Counted from the first letter of the stretch, positions 16,793-26,769 are shown. The stretch: DNA of 64,000 nt from Evansella halocellulosilytica (GCF_002335745.1 NZ_NIST01000001.1:3410354-3474353), one strand, 5' to 3'. Notes: generated from the sequence alone by a model not told the origin. Made by a program: numbers and translations.

Positions 16793-19648
16793 ATGGCAAA
16801 AAAAGGTGTTCGCTTAGACCAAGGATGGAGTCAATTTTACGGCCCTAACTTTGGTTACATGCTTGAAGTTTACGAAGATTATTTAGATGATCCTAGATTA
16901 GTAAACGAAGAGCTTCAACATTTCTTTGAAAAATGGGGTGCTCCTGAAGAGAAGGATGTACCACAACAGAATCGTGGGCCAGCAAGTGAGAAGGTTTCAT
17001 CATCTCCCGAGCAATTTTACGCCGCAGCAAATGCAATCAAGCTCGCAGAATCTATCCGCAGAAACGGTCACTTATTAGCGAATATTTCTCCAGTCGAAGA
17101 AAGAGAAACGACCGATATTTTCAATCTTGAACAATATGACTTATCAGAAGAAGCATTAAAAGCAGTACCGGCAGAACTACTAAGCCCGGATTCTCCTGCT
17201 AACGTAAATAATGGACAAGAAGCAATTGACCATTTAAAAAAGGTTTATTCGAATACTTTAGCATTTGAATTTAATCAAGTTCAAGACATAAAAGAACGTA
17301 ACTGGTTATACAAAATGGTAGAGTCCGGAGAATACCGTCCTCAATTTTCAAAAGAAAAGAAAAGAGAATTGTTAGAACAGTTAAATAAAGTTGAAGGTTT
17401 TGAAGGCTTTATTCATAAAACATTTAAAGGACAAAAAAGATTTTCAATCGAAGGATTAGACTCCATGGTACCGATGCTTGACGAAATTGTTCGCGAAGCA
17501 GTCGAAGACGGTACGCGAAACATCATGATCGGTATGGCACACCGAGGTCGACTAAATGTGCTTGCTCACGTATTAGGAAAACCATATGAAATCATTTTTT
17601 CTGAATTTCACGATGCTCCGAATAAAGATTTAGTCCCATCTGAAGGGTCTAAAGGAATTAACTATGGGTGGACTGGTGATGTAAAGTATCACTTAGGTGC
17701 TGACAGAGAAATTAAAGAAAGTACAGTCGAAGCAACGGTTACATTAGCCAACAACCCGAGTCATCTAGAATTTGTCAATCCAGTTGTCCAAGGTTTCGCA
17801 AGAGCAGCTCAAGATGACCGTTCAGAGCCAGGCTATCCAAAGCAAGATAAAAAGAAAGCAATGCCAATTCTTATCCATGGAGATGCAGCGTTTCCTGGGC
17901 AAGGGGTAGTTGCTGAAACATTGAATCTAAGTAAGATTAAAGGGTACTCAACAGGAGGGACTGTTCATCTTATCGCAAATAATATGATAGGATTCACAAC
18001 GGTTAGTGGCGATTCTCGGTCAACGAACTATGCTAGTGACCTTGCAAAGGGATTTGACATTCCTGTTATCCACGTTAATGCAGATGATCCAGAAGCTTGT
18101 ATTTCAGCAATGCACTTAGCATACGAGTACCGAAGAAACTTCAATAAAGATATTTTAATTGACCTGATTGGATACCGTCGCTATGGACATAATGAAATGG
18201 ATGAACCATTAGCAACACAGCCAAGTTTGTATAAAAAAATTAAACAACATAAAACAGTTTTTGAACTATACAGTCAAAAGCTTGTTGAAGAAGGTCTTGT
18301 TAATGCCGAAGATGTGCCTTCAATGAAAGAATCATTTAATGAAAAATTAGAAAATCAGTTTGACCGCATTAAAGGTCAAGTAAGAGAAACAATTGATGAA
18401 GTAATGGCACCACCGCAATATGTTCAAGAAACGCTAGATAATGTAGATACGAAAATTGACCTTAAGTTATTAAAAAAGCTAAATGAAGAGCTTTTAGAAT
18501 TTCCGGAAGGCTTCAATGTTTTTCCGAAGCTTGAGAAGATTTTAAAGAGACGTACTCATGCATTGGATGAAGGTGGTAAAGTCGATTGGGCTTTAGCAGA
18601 AACTCTTGCGTTAGCAAGTGTGATTAGCGAAGGTACGCCGATTCGACTAACAGGACAAGATACTCAAAGAGGGACATTTGCCCACCGTCATATCGTCTTA
18701 CATGATTATGAAAACGATGAAACATATTCACCGTTACATTCGATGAAGTCTGCAAAAGCCTCTTTCGCCATTCACAACAGTCCGTTATCTGAAATGGCAT
18801 GTGTCGGTTTCGAATATGGCTATAATGTTCATGCACCAGAGACGTTAACAATTTGGGAAGCCCAATTTGGTGACTTCTCAAACGGTGCCCAAGTTATGTT
18901 TGATCAATTTATTTCTGCTGGACATGCCAAGTGGGGCCAAAAATCAGGTCTAGTATTACTTTTGCCACATGGTTATGAAGGACAAGGTCCAGAACACTCT
19001 AGTGGTCGTGTTGAACGTTTCTTACAGTTGGCTGCTGAAAACAATTGGCATGTTGCTAATTTAACGAAGGCTAGTCAATACTTCCACATTTTAAGAAGGC
19101 AGGCTAACCTGTTAGGAAAAGATGAAGTTCGCCCACTAGTGATCATGACTCCGAAAAGTCTTTTGAGGAACGAAAAGGTTGCATCAAGCGCAACGGAACT
19201 ATCTGAAGGTTCATTTAATCCAATTGTAGAACAAGCTGGACTAGGAAGCGATCATTCAAAAGTTGAACGAATTGTTTTCTGTACTGGAAAAATAGCAGTT
19301 GATCTTGAAGAGTCACTTAGTGCAATTGAGGATACAGAATGGCTCCATATAGCTCGTATAGAAGAACTATATCCATTCCCTAAAAAACAAGTTGTGAACT
19401 TGTTAGAGAAATATACGAATATCAAAGAAATCGTTTGGGTACAAGAAGAGCCGCAAAATATGGGAGCGTGGCATTATATACTGCCTCAACTTGAACAATT
19501 GGCAAATGGTCAAACAGAAGTAAAATATATTGGTAGACGTCGTCGATCCAGTACTGCGGAAGGTGACCCAAAAGCTCATAAAAAAGAACAGAAACGAATC
19601 ATCCAAGAAGCTTTGAAACGTAATTTGAAGGGAGAGACTAACGAATGA
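16793..19648 (+). CDS. odhA: 2-oxoglutarate dehydrogenase E1 component
   Basis: 951 residues, close to the Bacillus OdhA length. It decarboxylates 2-oxoglutarate with thiamine diphosphate and passes succinyl groups to OdhB. The N-terminal [18 protein letters not shown] segment, [17 protein letters not shown], the ThDP/Mg region [18 protein letters not shown] with [13 protein letters not shown], and [18 protein letters not shown] in the pyrimidine domain identify it. The GGAGG site is 10 nt before the ATG. Its stop overlaps the odhB start (ATGA). The E3 gene (lpd) is not nearby, as is normal in Bacillus where Lpd is shared with pyruvate dehydrogenase. Confidence 0.97.
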   Translation: MAKKGVRLDQGWSQFYGPNFGYMLEVYEDYLDDPRLVNEELQHFFEKWGAPEEKDVPQQNRGPASEKVSSSPEQFYAAANAIKLAESIRRNGHLLANISPVEERETTDIFNLEQYDLSEEALKAVPAELLSPDSPANVNNGQEAIDHLKKVYSNTLAFEFNQVQDIKERNWLYKMVESGEYRPQFSKEKKRELLEQLNKVEGFEGFIHKTFKGQKRFSIEGLDSMVPMLDEIVREAVEDGTRNIMIGMAHRGRLNVLAHVLGKPYEIIFSEFHDAPNKDLVPSEGSKGINYGWTGDVKYHLGADREIKESTVEATVTLANNPSHLEFVNPVVQGFARAAQDDRSEPGYPKQDKKKAMPILIHGDAAFPGQGVVAETLNLSKIKGYSTGGTVHLIANNMIGFTTVSGDSRSTNYASDLAKGFDIPVIHVNADDPEACISAMHLAYEYRRNFNKDILIDLIGYRRYGHNEMDEPLATQPSLYKKIKQHKTVFELYSQKLVEEGLVNAEDVPSMKESFNEKLENQFDRIKGQVRETIDEVMAPPQYVQETLDNVDTKIDLKLLKKLNEELLEFPEGFNVFPKLEKILKRRTHALDEGGKVDWALAETLALASVISEGTPIRLTGQDTQRGTFAHRHIVLHDYENDETYSPLHSMKSAKASFAIHNSPLSEMACVGFEYGYNVHAPETLTIWEAQFGDFSNGAQVMFDQFISAGHAKWGQKSGLVLLLPHGYEGQGPEHSSGRVERFLQLAAENNWHVANLTKASQYFHILRRQANLLGKDEVRPLVIMTPKSLLRNEKVASSATELSEGSFNPIVEQAGLGSDHSKVERIVFCTGKIAVDLEESLSAIEDTEWLHIARIEELYPFPKKQVVNLLEKYTNIKEIVWVQEEPQNMGAWHYILPQLEQLANGQTEVKYIGRRRRSSTAEGDPKAHKKEQKRIIQEALKRNLKGETNE

Positions 19649-20892
19649 TCGAAGTAAAAGTACCTGAATTAGCAGAATCCGTTACAGAAGGAACAGTCGC
19701 AGAATGGTTAAAACAACCTGGTGACTACGTTGAAAAAGGTGAAGATATCCTTGAACTTGAAACAGATAAAGTGAATGTCGAAATTTCTGCAGAGGAATCA
19801 GGCGTTTTGAAAGAGACGCTAGCTGAATCTGGTGATACAGTTAAAGTCGGTGATGTGATTGCAAAGATTGATGCTAACGGTGAAGCTGGAGCTGGCGGAG
19901 AGGACCAGTCTGCCTCTACAGATGCTCCGAAAACAGAGGAACCAAAGCAAGAAGAGGTTAAAGAAGTTGAAGAAGCGAAAAGTAACAATGAAACTCCTTC
20001 CCGGCCAATTGCATCACCTGCAGCACGTAAGTTAGCTAGGGAAAAAGGGATCGACTTAAACGACATCTCTGCTCGAGATCCGTTAGGAAGAATCCGTCAA
20101 GAAGATATTGTTGAACATGAGCAAAAATCACAAGCTGTAAAATCACAACCGAAAGAAGAAAAGAAAGAAACACCAAACGATGATCCTGCTAAGCCAGTTG
20201 AAAGAATTCGTATGTCACGACGCCGCCAGACGATTGCGAAACGTCTCGTCGAAGCTCAGCAAACTGCAGCAATGCTTACTACATTCAACGAAGTAGATAT
20301 GACAAATTTAATGGACTTACGTAAACGAAGAAAAGATAAGTTCTTAGACGATAATGGTGTTAAACTTGGATTTATGTCCTTCTTTACAAAAGCGGTTATT
20401 GGTGCATTAAAGAAATATCCGTATGTAAATGCTGAAATTCAAGGAGACGAGATCGTCCTTAAGAAATTTTACGATATCGGTGTTGCCGTTTCTACTGAAG
20501 AAGGGTTAGTCGTACCAGTAGTTCGAGACGCTGACCGTCTTGATTTCGCTGGTATCGAGAAAGAAATTGGTAATCTTGCAGATAAAGCTCACTCTAAAAA
20601 GCTCGGGTTAAATGATTTGCAGGGTGGTTCATTTACAATTACGAATGGTGGAGTATTTGGTTCTTTATGGTCTACACCAATTTTAAATGCACCTCAAGTT
20701 GGTATTCTTGGAATGCATACAATCCAATGGCGTCCGGTTGCAATTGATAAAGATAACTTTGAAAATCGCCCAATGATGTACATTGCTTTATCATATGATC
20801 ACCGAATCATCGATGGTAAAGATGCTGTCGGATTCTTAGTGAAAGTAAAAGAATTAATTGAAGATCCAGAATCTCTATTATTAGAGGGGTAA
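19645..20892 (+). CDS. odhB: Dihydrolipoyllysine succinyltransferase (E2 of 2-oxoglutarate dehydrogenase)
   Basis: 415 residues. A single lipoyl domain (1-75) has the lipoyl-lysine at about 42 in ETDKVNVE. A Glu/Ala/Lys-rich linker follows (80-115), then an E3/E1-binding domain ([16 protein letters not shown], about 117-150), a second charged linker, and the catalytic domain from about 185, with the active-site His in [16 protein letters not shown] near 386. The stop and start codons overlap with odhA. The hairpin at 20933-20977, inside the adjacent IS remnant, may act as its terminator. Confidence 0.97.
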   Translation: MIEVKVPELAESVTEGTVAEWLKQPGDYVEKGEDILELETDKVNVEISAEESGVLKETLAESGDTVKVGDVIAKIDANGEAGAGGEDQSASTDAPKTEEPKQEEVKEVEEAKSNNETPSRPIASPAARKLAREKGIDLNDISARDPLGRIRQEDIVEHEQKSQAVKSQPKEEKKETPNDDPAKPVERIRMSRRRQTIAKRLVEAQQTAAMLTTFNEVDMTNLMDLRKRRKDKFLDDNGVKLGFMSFFTKAVIGALKKYPYVNAEIQGDEIVLKKFYDIGVAVSTEEGLVVPVVRDADRLDFAGIEKEIGNLADKAHSKKLGLNDLQGGSFTITNGGVFGSLWSTPILNAPQVGILGMHTIQWRPVAIDKDNFENRPMMYIALSYDHRIIDGKDAVGFLVKVKELIEDPESLLLEG

Positions 20893-20932
20893 AAGATATG
20901 CGGGGCTGGGACATAACTAGCCAAAAATAATG

Positions 20933-20977
20933 AAAAATGGTTCCAAACATCAATAACTGATGATTGGAACCATTTTT
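20933..20977 (+). terminator. Stem-loop terminator downstream of odhB
   Basis: AAAATGGTTCCA and TGGAACCATTTT pair, with inner ATCA/TGAT pairing, followed by TTTTTTG. It lies about 40 bp after odhB, just inside the IS end. Confidence 0.7.
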
Positions 20978-20984
20978 TGTTGGA

Positions 20985-21307
20985 TTGTTTTTATTGTCTA
21001 TGGATGAATGAGGTGTTCTAGCGGTGTACTTCCTCAAGTTCACCGCTATGAATGCAAACCCTAATTCATTTTTTACTTTCTCTTTGCCTCTCACGGACAT
21101 TCGAGTGAAGCCCAAATTAGCCTTCAAAAATCCGAAGACCGTTGGATGGTAAGCTGGGTTGCCCGTTTCACGCAAAAAAACTGGCGAAGGCTTCATCAGG
21201 TATCTGTTCCACAAGATCATTACAGTGTAGGCAATATCCTTTTCCTGAAGCTTTACTTCTAAATCTAACGGCAAAATAACTTGATCCATGTTATAATATT
21301 TAAACAT
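20985..21307 (-). pseudogene. IS1182-family transposase, internally deleted remnant
   Basis: It starts MFKYYNMDQVILPLDL, like the intact start at 406, and has GNPAYHPT. It then jumps to FGFLKANLGFTRMSVRGKEK and VKNELGFAFIAVNL, the extreme C-terminal part of this transposase family. The central catalytic region is missing and the frame is disturbed after residue 30. It is non-functional. Confidence 0.8.
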
Positions 21308-21384
21308 AAGGACACCCCCGGTTTAGTTATTGTGTGGTTACTTTAATTTTATCAGAAGGTGTCCTTTTTGTTTCAAAAAATTAG

Positions 21385-21509
21385 TTGATTGTAGCGAAAG
21401 GGGCGAGACGCCTTCGGGAAAAGCATTCGGCGAAGATCCCGCAGGGCGGTTTTCCCGAGGAAGCTGAGGCAATGCCCGAGGCAAGCGAGCATCCTGTAGC
21501 GAAAATCAA
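21385..21509. repeat. Dispersed repeat family R1, copy 3
   Basis: 125 bp beginning TTGATTGTAGCG and ending GCGAAAATCAA. It holds GCGAGACGCCTTCGGGAAAAGC, GCGAAGATCCCGCAGGGCGG, AAGCTGAGGCAATGCC and GGCAAGCGAGC. It lies in the same place within the IS1182 remnant as copy 1 does in the element at the left edge. Confidence 0.75.
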
Positions 21510-21660
21510 CGACAAAGTTCAGCAGAGTATAAAAATAAAGAGAGGCACTCCACCCAAACATTGGGATGAGCGCCTCTCTATTTTTATTTACTGGGTTTTG
21601 TCCCAGCCTCTTTTTTAACATTAATTTTAATTGAATTGCTCGAATCGCTTATTGCGGAAC

Positions 21661-21736
21661 TCTTGGCCACAAGTGCGACATCTGTTCGTACTGCACTTCG
21701 TCTGCATTCGTAGTGTTTCCTTCTCCGCAGCGCAAA
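21661..21736 (+). repeat. Dispersed repeat family R2, copy 2
   Basis: CCACAAGTGCGACATCTGTTC, then ACTGCACTTCGTCTGCATTCG and TAGTGTTTCCTTCTCCGCAG, follows the R2 pattern. Only about 50 bp separate it from the IS1182 remnant. It is non-coding. Confidence 0.6.
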
Positions 21737-21784
21737 AGCATATGAACCTCGTAACAAAGCGCTTTTTGAAGAAAAGATTTATGC

Positions 21785-21841
21785 TTGACAAGTTATGCTA
21801 TTCTGCGTTACTTATACCGGTAATCAGTATTGCTTAATACT
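21785..21841 (+). promoter_or_regulatory. Putative padR promoter and operator
   Basis: A consensus -35 TTGACA sits at 21785-21790; the matching -10 is weak. AGTATTGCTTAATACT at 21826-21841 has perfect 6-bp arms, a plausible operator for the PadR-type regulator encoded just downstream. Autoregulation is common in this family. Inference only. Confidence 0.35.
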
Positions 21842-21892
21842 TGTGGTACAGAGTGCTGAAAAAATATAATGAAATACAAATGGGTGATAAAT

Positions 21893-22213
21893 TTGGAAAC
21901 TATCACAGAAATGCTGAAAGGGGTACTTGAGGGGTGTGTGCTTGAGATCATTAGCCGTGCCGAAACTTACGGCTATGAAATCACGCAGCAGCTGCGAGCA
22001 CTAGGCTTTAGCGACATTGTAGAGGGAACAGTTTACACCATCACGATGCGACTCGAAAAAAATAAACTCGTGGATATTGGGAAAAAGTCATCCACGATGG
22101 GACCACCGCGCAAATTTTATCGGATTAATGAAGCTGGCCAACTAGAACTGGAAAGTTTCTGGGCAAAATGGAACTTTATCTCAAGTAAAATAAACGAATT
22201 AAAAGCAAAATAA
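21893..22213 (+). CDS. PadR family transcriptional regulator
   Basis: 106 residues from TTG 21893, with GGGTGAT upstream; an ATG at 21869 gives 114 residues but has no ribosome site. The PadR winged-helix domain begins MLKGVLEGCVLEIIS, followed by ETYGYEITQQLRALGF, EGTVYTITMRLEKN and GPPRKFYRINEAGQLELESFWAKW. Such regulators usually repress an adjacent operon and themselves. DUF1048 genes follow at once, the standard partner arrangement. Because those partners are largely broken here, the regulator may control only the last intact gene. Confidence 0.88.
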   Translation: METITEMLKGVLEGCVLEIISRAETYGYEITQQLRALGFSDIVEGTVYTITMRLEKNKLVDIGKKSSTMGPPRKFYRINEAGQLELESFWAKWNFISSKINELKAK

Positions 22214-22225
22214 TGAAGAATAAAC

Positions 22226-22549
22226 ATGAGTATTTTCGCTAAAATCTTTGGATTTTTTAACGAAAAAAACATGGGGTGAAATGGAAAACTGCTCAAAAGC
22301 CTTACCTAAAGGCTACTACAACGCCTGCAAAGCGATGCAAAAATTTCTTAGGAACTCTGTCGGCGTGATGGATTGCCAAAAAACGATATTCGTCAATCAC
22401 ATCAGCGACCTTCTTGAAGAAGCATAAGCTGATCGTAAACGTGCTAAAGTATTTGCTGGCAACGACGTAGCCTTCTGTATACTCTCGTCATTGATGCAAT
22501 ATCGTGGATTAATAAGCAACGTCATAAACTCAACGATGCGATTAAATAA
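22226..22549 (+). pseudogene. DUF1048-family gene, degenerate (copy 1)
   Basis: The frame opens MSIFAKIFGFFNEK, then shifts. Pieces in different frames read KALPKGYYNACKAMQKFL, GVMDCQKTIFVNHISDLLEE, a stop, then GNDVA and finally VIDAISWINKQRHKLNDAIK with its stop at 22549. The order and content match a complete DUF1048 protein broken by at least two frameshifts and a nonsense codon. It sits directly after padR. Confidence 0.7.
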
Positions 22550-22596
22550 TGAGAACTTTGCTGAACAGCTTAGTATATTTAAGGAGGAGACTACCA

Positions 22597-22948
22597 ATGA
22601 ACTTTTTAGAAAAAATAACCGGCAGCGATATGACTAAACAAATGAAAAGCTTTGAAGCACGAGCAAAAGTCTTGCCAGCTGAATATCAAACTGCTTGGGA
22701 GGAGATTATAAGTAATCTCTGGATTCACGGAGATTTCACCGGTCGTAATCTGATGCCAGTTCTTGACAGTGCTCGAACTGCTTGAAGTTACATCAGCAGA
22801 TGGCCAGAGTGTCGAAGAAGTACTAGGAGATGATATCCAAGGCTTCTGTGCAGCTCTTGTTGGTGACGAAGGTGCAAAAACTTATAGAGATAAATGGCGT
22901 GACTAACTCAACAAGAACGTAGCAAGAAAATTAGGAGGACTGAAATGA
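22597..22948 (+). pseudogene. DUF1048-family gene, frameshifted with nonsense codon (copy 2)
   Basis: AAGGAGG precedes ATG 22597. Frame one gives MNFLEKITGSDMTKQMKSFE and so on to GRNLMPVLD. Near 22757 the reading shifts to VLELLEVTSADGQSVEEVLG, then DDIQGFCAALVGDEGAKTYR and DKWRD, a TAA at 22904, and LNKNVARKLGGLK ending at TGA 22946-22948. That last stop overlaps the next gene's ATG (ATGA), showing that the ancestral gene ended there. One frameshift and one nonsense codon have thus inactivated it. Confidence 0.75.
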
Positions 22949-23277
22949 GTATCAAAAAAATCATCGAAGGCAAGAAAGAATGGAGAACCCATGTTTCGCG
23001 TATCAAAGCGCCTCCACAAGATTATCAAATTGTCTATAAAGAGATCCAAAAATATCTCTTCAAAGTCGGTCCAGTTGAGCTAAACGAAGGTATCGGACTG
23101 CTCTCGGAAATTCTCAGCTTCTTTGAAGAAGGCGCAGCTGCTGGGAAAGGGGTGCTTGAAGTCACAGGAACAGACGTTGCTGCTTTCTGCGATGCGCTGA
23201 TTGAAGATTCAAAAACTTACGCTGACCTCTATCAAGAATCGATCAATCAAAAAGTCGATAAGGCTAAGAAAAAATAG
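22945..23277 (+). CDS. DUF1048 family protein (intact copy 3)
   Basis: 110 residues, about the usual family length. MSIKKIIEGKKEWRTHVSRI, PQDYQIVYKEIQKYLF, LLSEILSFFEEGAAAGKGVL and TGTDVAAFCDALIEDSKTYA follow the family pattern of a helical, likely cytoplasmic protein. Function is unknown; such genes occur in PadR-controlled clusters of Firmicutes. AGGAGG lies 7 nt before the ATG. It is the only unbroken member of three tandem paralogues here. Confidence 0.8.
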   Translation: MSIKKIIEGKKEWRTHVSRIKAPPQDYQIVYKEIQKYLFKVGPVELNEGIGLLSEILSFFEEGAAAGKGVLEVTGTDVAAFCDALIEDSKTYADLYQESINQKVDKAKKK

Positions 23278-23666
23278 AAGGAACATAGTACTTGACAGCA
23301 AAATTCTATCGACTTTTGCCTAAGGACTGCGCTAACCTCGCAAACTTGAAAGTATCGTTCGAGTTCGAGTAGTCATGGAAATAAAAGAAAGAATCAAAGA
23401 TGGAAACAATATTAAAATTGAACAAAAATTAGCGCCGCATTCCCCTTCAAATTCTCTGAATTAGTGAGGGGGAGGCGCTAAGGTTTTGCTTTCTTTGTTC
23501 CTCGATATATCTTATATCATTGGCTGCTTTACCAGTTTATAACACCATATAACTCCTACTCCAAAAATAATAAATTTCCTTCCTATTAAGTTTTTTATTT
23601 TATGTTCTTAATATGTTTGCTATAAGTGGTATATAAATGATTTAAACGTCTTTGATCTATGTCAAA
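23278..23666. other. Intergenic region with long stem-loop
   Basis: 389 bp without a supported gene. A stem TTAGCGCC/GGCGCTAA at about 23429-23481 with inner CCCC/GGGG pairs, followed by GGTTTTGC, may terminate the padR operon. A 29-codon frame starting at about 23376 (MEIKERIKDGNNIKIEQK) has no clear ribosome site and may be a trace of a lost gene. Confidence 0.4.
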
Positions 23667-24242
23667 CTATGATGTAAAGGCTTTATCGATAAGTTTCTTT
23701 AAACGTTCAAAAAATAAATGGTTCTCACTCGTTCCGTCAATAAGCGCCACATAAATACTTTCATAATACCAACGTTGAAGATCTTTTTCTGATTTAAAAT
23801 ATTTCCAAATTTCGCCTGTTGAAAATTCATCAGACTGTATAATTGAAGTTAAATTGTGAATTTTGTCTGCACAAATGACATATTTTTGAGCAAGCGTAGC
23901 ACCATTCAATTTATGAATCGTTTCTTGTTTGCGTTCAAGCCAAGGGAGGGTTTTATCTGATTCTGAAGCACCTTTGACTAGTTGAGAAACAAGTTTTCCG
24001 AAACGTTCTTCAATTGTTGAGAGCAGAGTGTCGGTATCTTCCCACACATCATGTAAGATAATTGCTGTGATGATATCTGTTTTTTCATCTTCTGTAAATG
24101 CTTCCTTCTCGACATAAGGTATCGCAAACAAAGCGGCAGTGTAAGGGTGTGTGATGTAAGGAACATTTTCAGTCTTTCGATTTTGGTGACGATGTGCATG
24201 AGTAGCAAATATAACAGCGTGGTGGAGCTTTTCAAAATTCAC
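23667..24242 (-). CDS. HD-domain hydrolase, small alarmone hydrolase-like
   Basis: 191 residues. The HD phosphohydrolase pattern resembles the hydrolase half of RelA/SpoT and MESH1: HRHQNRK...PYITHPYTAA near the N-terminus, IILHDVWEDTDT with the metal-binding His-Asp, then FGKLVSQLVKGASESDK, and CADKIHNLTSI. No synthetase or TGS/ACT domain is present. Such proteins may hydrolyse (p)ppGpp or related nucleotides; the substrate cannot be told from sequence. It is a single gene on the minus strand. Confidence 0.75.
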   Translation of the reverse strand: MNFEKLHHAVIFATHAHRHQNRKTENVPYITHPYTAALFAIPYVEKEAFTEDEKTDIITAIILHDVWEDTDTLLSTIEERFGKLVSQLVKGASESDKTLPWLERKQETIHKLNGATLAQKYVICADKIHNLTSIIQSDEFSTGEIWKYFKSEKDLQRWYYESIYVALIDGTSENHLFFERLKKLIDKAFTS

Positions 24243-24524
24243 CGATTCACCTCTTTCATTATAACTAGCTTATTATGTGTATTTACTTTAGACAATTTAA
24301 TCTAGATTTTTTTAATATGAATGTGTCTGCTTATCATCATATTCAGGTGAACTTCATAAATAATGAATCGATCGCTTATTAAACGGTCGTTTAAATTATA
24401 TTTATTTTTAATCTTCCGTTGTCATTCATAGTTTTTAATCGTCTCCATTCATAGTTTATACTTCATCGTTATATACATGATGAAAAGCATACGATTATTT
24501 TTTCGTAGTGACACGGAGGGACAT

Positions 24525-25253
24525 ATGACTGACTTTCTTATATTAAGTGCATTTGCCTCAGCTTCAACAGGACTAGGGGCAGTTCCTGCACTCATTTTCC
24601 AAAAGGCTACACATAATTTCAGAGATATCCTATTAGCTTTTTGTGCAGGCGTGATGGTCTCAGTGTCTGCATTCGAATTAATTCCTCAAGCACTCATTTA
24701 TTCTGATATTCTTCTTGTTACGATCGGTCTATTAACTGGAGTATTTATTTTAACCGTACTTGAACAGAATATCCCTCATATACACCTTGATCACGGCAAA
24801 GTGAAAGCAGATATTGACGAAAAGGCGTTATTAATCATTGCAGCAATCACCCTTCATAATTTGCCAGAAGGTCTTTCAGTAGGTGTTAGTTTTGCGAGTG
24901 GGGTTGAAAACCTTGGTCCAATGATTGCTTTAGCGATCGGTTTACAAAACTTGCCGGAAGGGTTTTTGGTTGCACTTTTTTTAATCCAGCAAAAGGTAAA
25001 TAAAGTAATGACCTTTTTTATTGTACTATTAACCGGATTGGTTGAATATGTTTCTGCTATTGCAGGATTTGTTTTAACGAGCTATGTTTCATTAATGGTT
25101 CCTTTTGGACTAGCATTTGCAGCAGGGTCCATGCTTTACATTGTTTATAAAGAATTGATACCAGAAAGTCATGGTGACGGACATGCTTTTAGTGCAACTT
25201 ATGCCTTTATTTTTGGCTTGATCGGGATGTTATGGGTTTCTAGCGTATTTTAG
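24525..25253 (+). CDS. ZIP family metal transporter
   Basis: 242 residues with about eight membrane segments. ATG 24525 has ACGGAGGGACAT just before it; an upstream in-frame ATG at 24477 has no ribosome site. The family metal-site helices are clear: HNLPEGLSVGVSF and NLPEGFLVALF. A histidine-bearing variable loop (NIPHIHLDHGKVKAD) lies between TM3 and TM4. These proteins take up zinc or other divalent cations (GufA/ZupT-like). No Zur box was recognised upstream. Metal preference cannot be told from sequence. Confidence 0.88.
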   Translation: MTDFLILSAFASASTGLGAVPALIFQKATHNFRDILLAFCAGVMVSVSAFELIPQALIYSDILLVTIGLLTGVFILTVLEQNIPHIHLDHGKVKADIDEKALLIIAAITLHNLPEGLSVGVSFASGVENLGPMIALAIGLQNLPEGFLVALFLIQQKVNKVMTFFIVLLTGLVEYVSAIAGFVLTSYVSLMVPFGLAFAAGSMLYIVYKELIPESHGDGHAFSATYAFIFGLIGMLWVSSVF

Positions 25254-25280
25254 TTCTTCGTAAAAATTGAGTAACATTGA

Positions 25281-25694
25281 TTAATCCATTTTATTTGCTT
25301 CATCTTCATGTTCGATTTCTGGTGGCTCCCACAATTCAACAGGATTACCTTCAGGATCTAACAGCCAGGCGAAAAGGCCATGCTCCGTTTTAACAGGACC
25401 AGAATAAATTGATATGCCTTCAAGTTCGAGGTCTTGAATAAGCTGATATAAATCATCAACCCGGTAATTTATCATAAAAGAGGCGTCACTTTTAATAAAG
25501 TACTTAGACGCTTCAGGAAAGGTTGCCCACATCGTATGTCCTGTTTTGTCGGGGTCGTTATAACTCCTCCATTCGAAGATCGCACTCCCGTCATGCATTT
25601 GATGAATATAAAAATGATTACGATACCAATCAGACAAATCTTTTGGATTTTTTGCTTTAAAGGAAATTCCGCCAATTCCCGTCACTCTTTTCAT
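25281..25694 (-). CDS. VOC family (glyoxalase/bleomycin-resistance fold) protein
   Basis: 137 residues in two beta-alpha-beta-beta-beta modules, as expected: TGIGGISFKAKNPKDLSDWY opens the first, and GISIYSGPVKTEHGLFAWLL with DPEGNPVELWEP closes the second. Likely metal ligands are in EWRSY and the terminal VELWE Glu. Substrate unknown. GAGGGGGG precedes the start codon. Confidence 0.85.
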   Translation of the reverse strand: MKRVTGIGGISFKAKNPKDLSDWYRNHFYIHQMHDGSAIFEWRSYNDPDKTGHTMWATFPEASKYFIKSDASFMINYRVDDLYQLIQDLELEGISIYSGPVKTEHGLFAWLLDPEGNPVELWEPPEIEHEDEANKMD

Positions 25695-25992
25695 GCCTTT
25701 CCCCCCTCAAAACCGTCTTAATCAATTAAGGTTCTATAAAAAGTGAATAATTCCTGCGATTTTAGAGTGAATATTTTGAAAAATACATTAAAAGATTTAG
25801 ATCTCTTCACATTATAAAAAGGAATTTATCAAAAAGGAGAGAACTATAAATTATACAGTGGAATTAGGTCCTTTTACTCAATCTTATTGTAATGACGAAT
25901 CAAATAAAAGGAAGGGGATGGCTTAATTGTGATAAAAGTCATGAAAATACATAATATCAGACTAAAAACAATATTTGAAAGGGAGGAACACA

Positions 25993-26301
25993 GTGAATCA
26001 TTTACTATATTTATCAATCATAACAGCTATCGGTCTTTACGTGATAAGTGAACTTATACTCTGGAAGGTTCCTCATATTCGTTTTATCAAATATTTACCA
26101 AGTTTATTAGGGATTATTTCTAGTGTCATTGTGGCTATAGTGAGCTTTCAGAATATCCTTAGTTTTGTCGATTACATTGAGTATCTTATATTTTCGATTG
26201 TTTTATTTTGTCTTTCTGGAATAGGTGGAGTTGTCATTTCCATGAGAAAGTCATTTTATAAAGTTGAAGGACAAAAAAGAAGTGGCTCTCACAATTCTTA
26301 A
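25993..26301 (+). CDS. Small membrane protein of unknown function
   Basis: 102 residues from GTG 25993, with AAAGGGAGG 8-9 nt upstream. Three hydrophobic segments (about 3-22, 33-55, 65-86) and a Lys/Arg-rich tail (MRKSFYKVEGQKRSGSHNS). No recognised family. A clear terminator stem follows. The 298 bp upstream hold no other supported gene, only a weak overlapping frame starting at GTG 25929. Confidence 0.6.
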   Translation: MNHLLYLSIITAIGLYVISELILWKVPHIRFIKYLPSLLGIISSVIVAIVSFQNILSFVDYIEYLIFSIVLFCLSGIGGVVISMRKSFYKVEGQKRSGSHNS

Positions 26302-26343
26302 TCTAGCTAAAAAATGTGTTTGTTTCAAAAGTCCTTATAAATG

Positions 26344-26388
26344 AGATAAAATGAGCTGGAATACAACATCTCCCAGCTCGTTTTATCT
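26344..26388. terminator. Stem-loop terminator after the small membrane protein gene
   Basis: AGATAAAATGAGCTGG and CCAGCTCGTTTTATCT pair almost perfectly. The T-rich right arm and A-rich left arm allow use in both directions. Confidence 0.7.
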
Positions 26389-26446
26389 AGCTAATTAATA
26401 TGTCATTTAAATATCATCGTGTACTTGAAATAACGATAGTCGGCGA

Positions 26447-26545
26447 CTCTAGCGCCTAGCTTTTTTTCACGAACTTTCACAAAGATGTGGTAACCTCTGC
26501 ATTCCTGCAGGAAGCGACGGTATATTATTAAACAATAGATCTAGC
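26447..26545. repeat. Dispersed repeat family R3, copy 2
   Basis: CTAGCGCCTAGC, TTTTCACGAACTTTCACAAA, GATGTGGTAACCTCTGCATT, CCTGCAGGAAGCGACGG and AGATCTAGC follow the block order of 7942-8060. The rest of 26389-26769 holds nothing recognised. Confidence 0.45.
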
Positions 26546-26769
26546 AATTCAAAATATAGTATCTTCTATATAAAAATCAGGCATAGTTTTTCGACGACAG
26601 GTAGCTCCACATCAACGTCTTCTGCCAAACTTCCTCCGCGAATTATTCTGTAATTACCAAATGTGTCTTCATCGTATAAGTGCTAGTACGTAGTCATTTA
26701 ATTAAGCTAACATTGTCTTCTCCAAATCTAGAATTAATATTATTAGACACAACAATTAAGACATTTAGT

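Larger units (their letters stand above)
20902..21610 (-). mobile_element. Decayed IS1182-family element (about 0.7 kb)
   Basis: The outer ends GGGGCTGGGACATAAC (20902-20917) and GTTTTGTCCCAGCCTC (21595-21610) are near-perfect inverted repeats. Inside are a minus-strand transposase relic with a large internal deletion, a stem-loop at 20933-20977, an R1 repeat and a GAGGCACTC/GAGCGCCTC hairpin near the right end. The layout equals that of the element at 1-716. A full IS1182-type element is about 1.6-1.9 kb, so this copy cannot transpose by itself. Confidence 0.8.

Noticed and set aside
21622-21837. Plus-strand frame over the R2 repeat near 21.7 kb
   Set aside because: It covers repeat sequence, has no ribosome site and gives a Cys/Phe-rich product without family resemblance.
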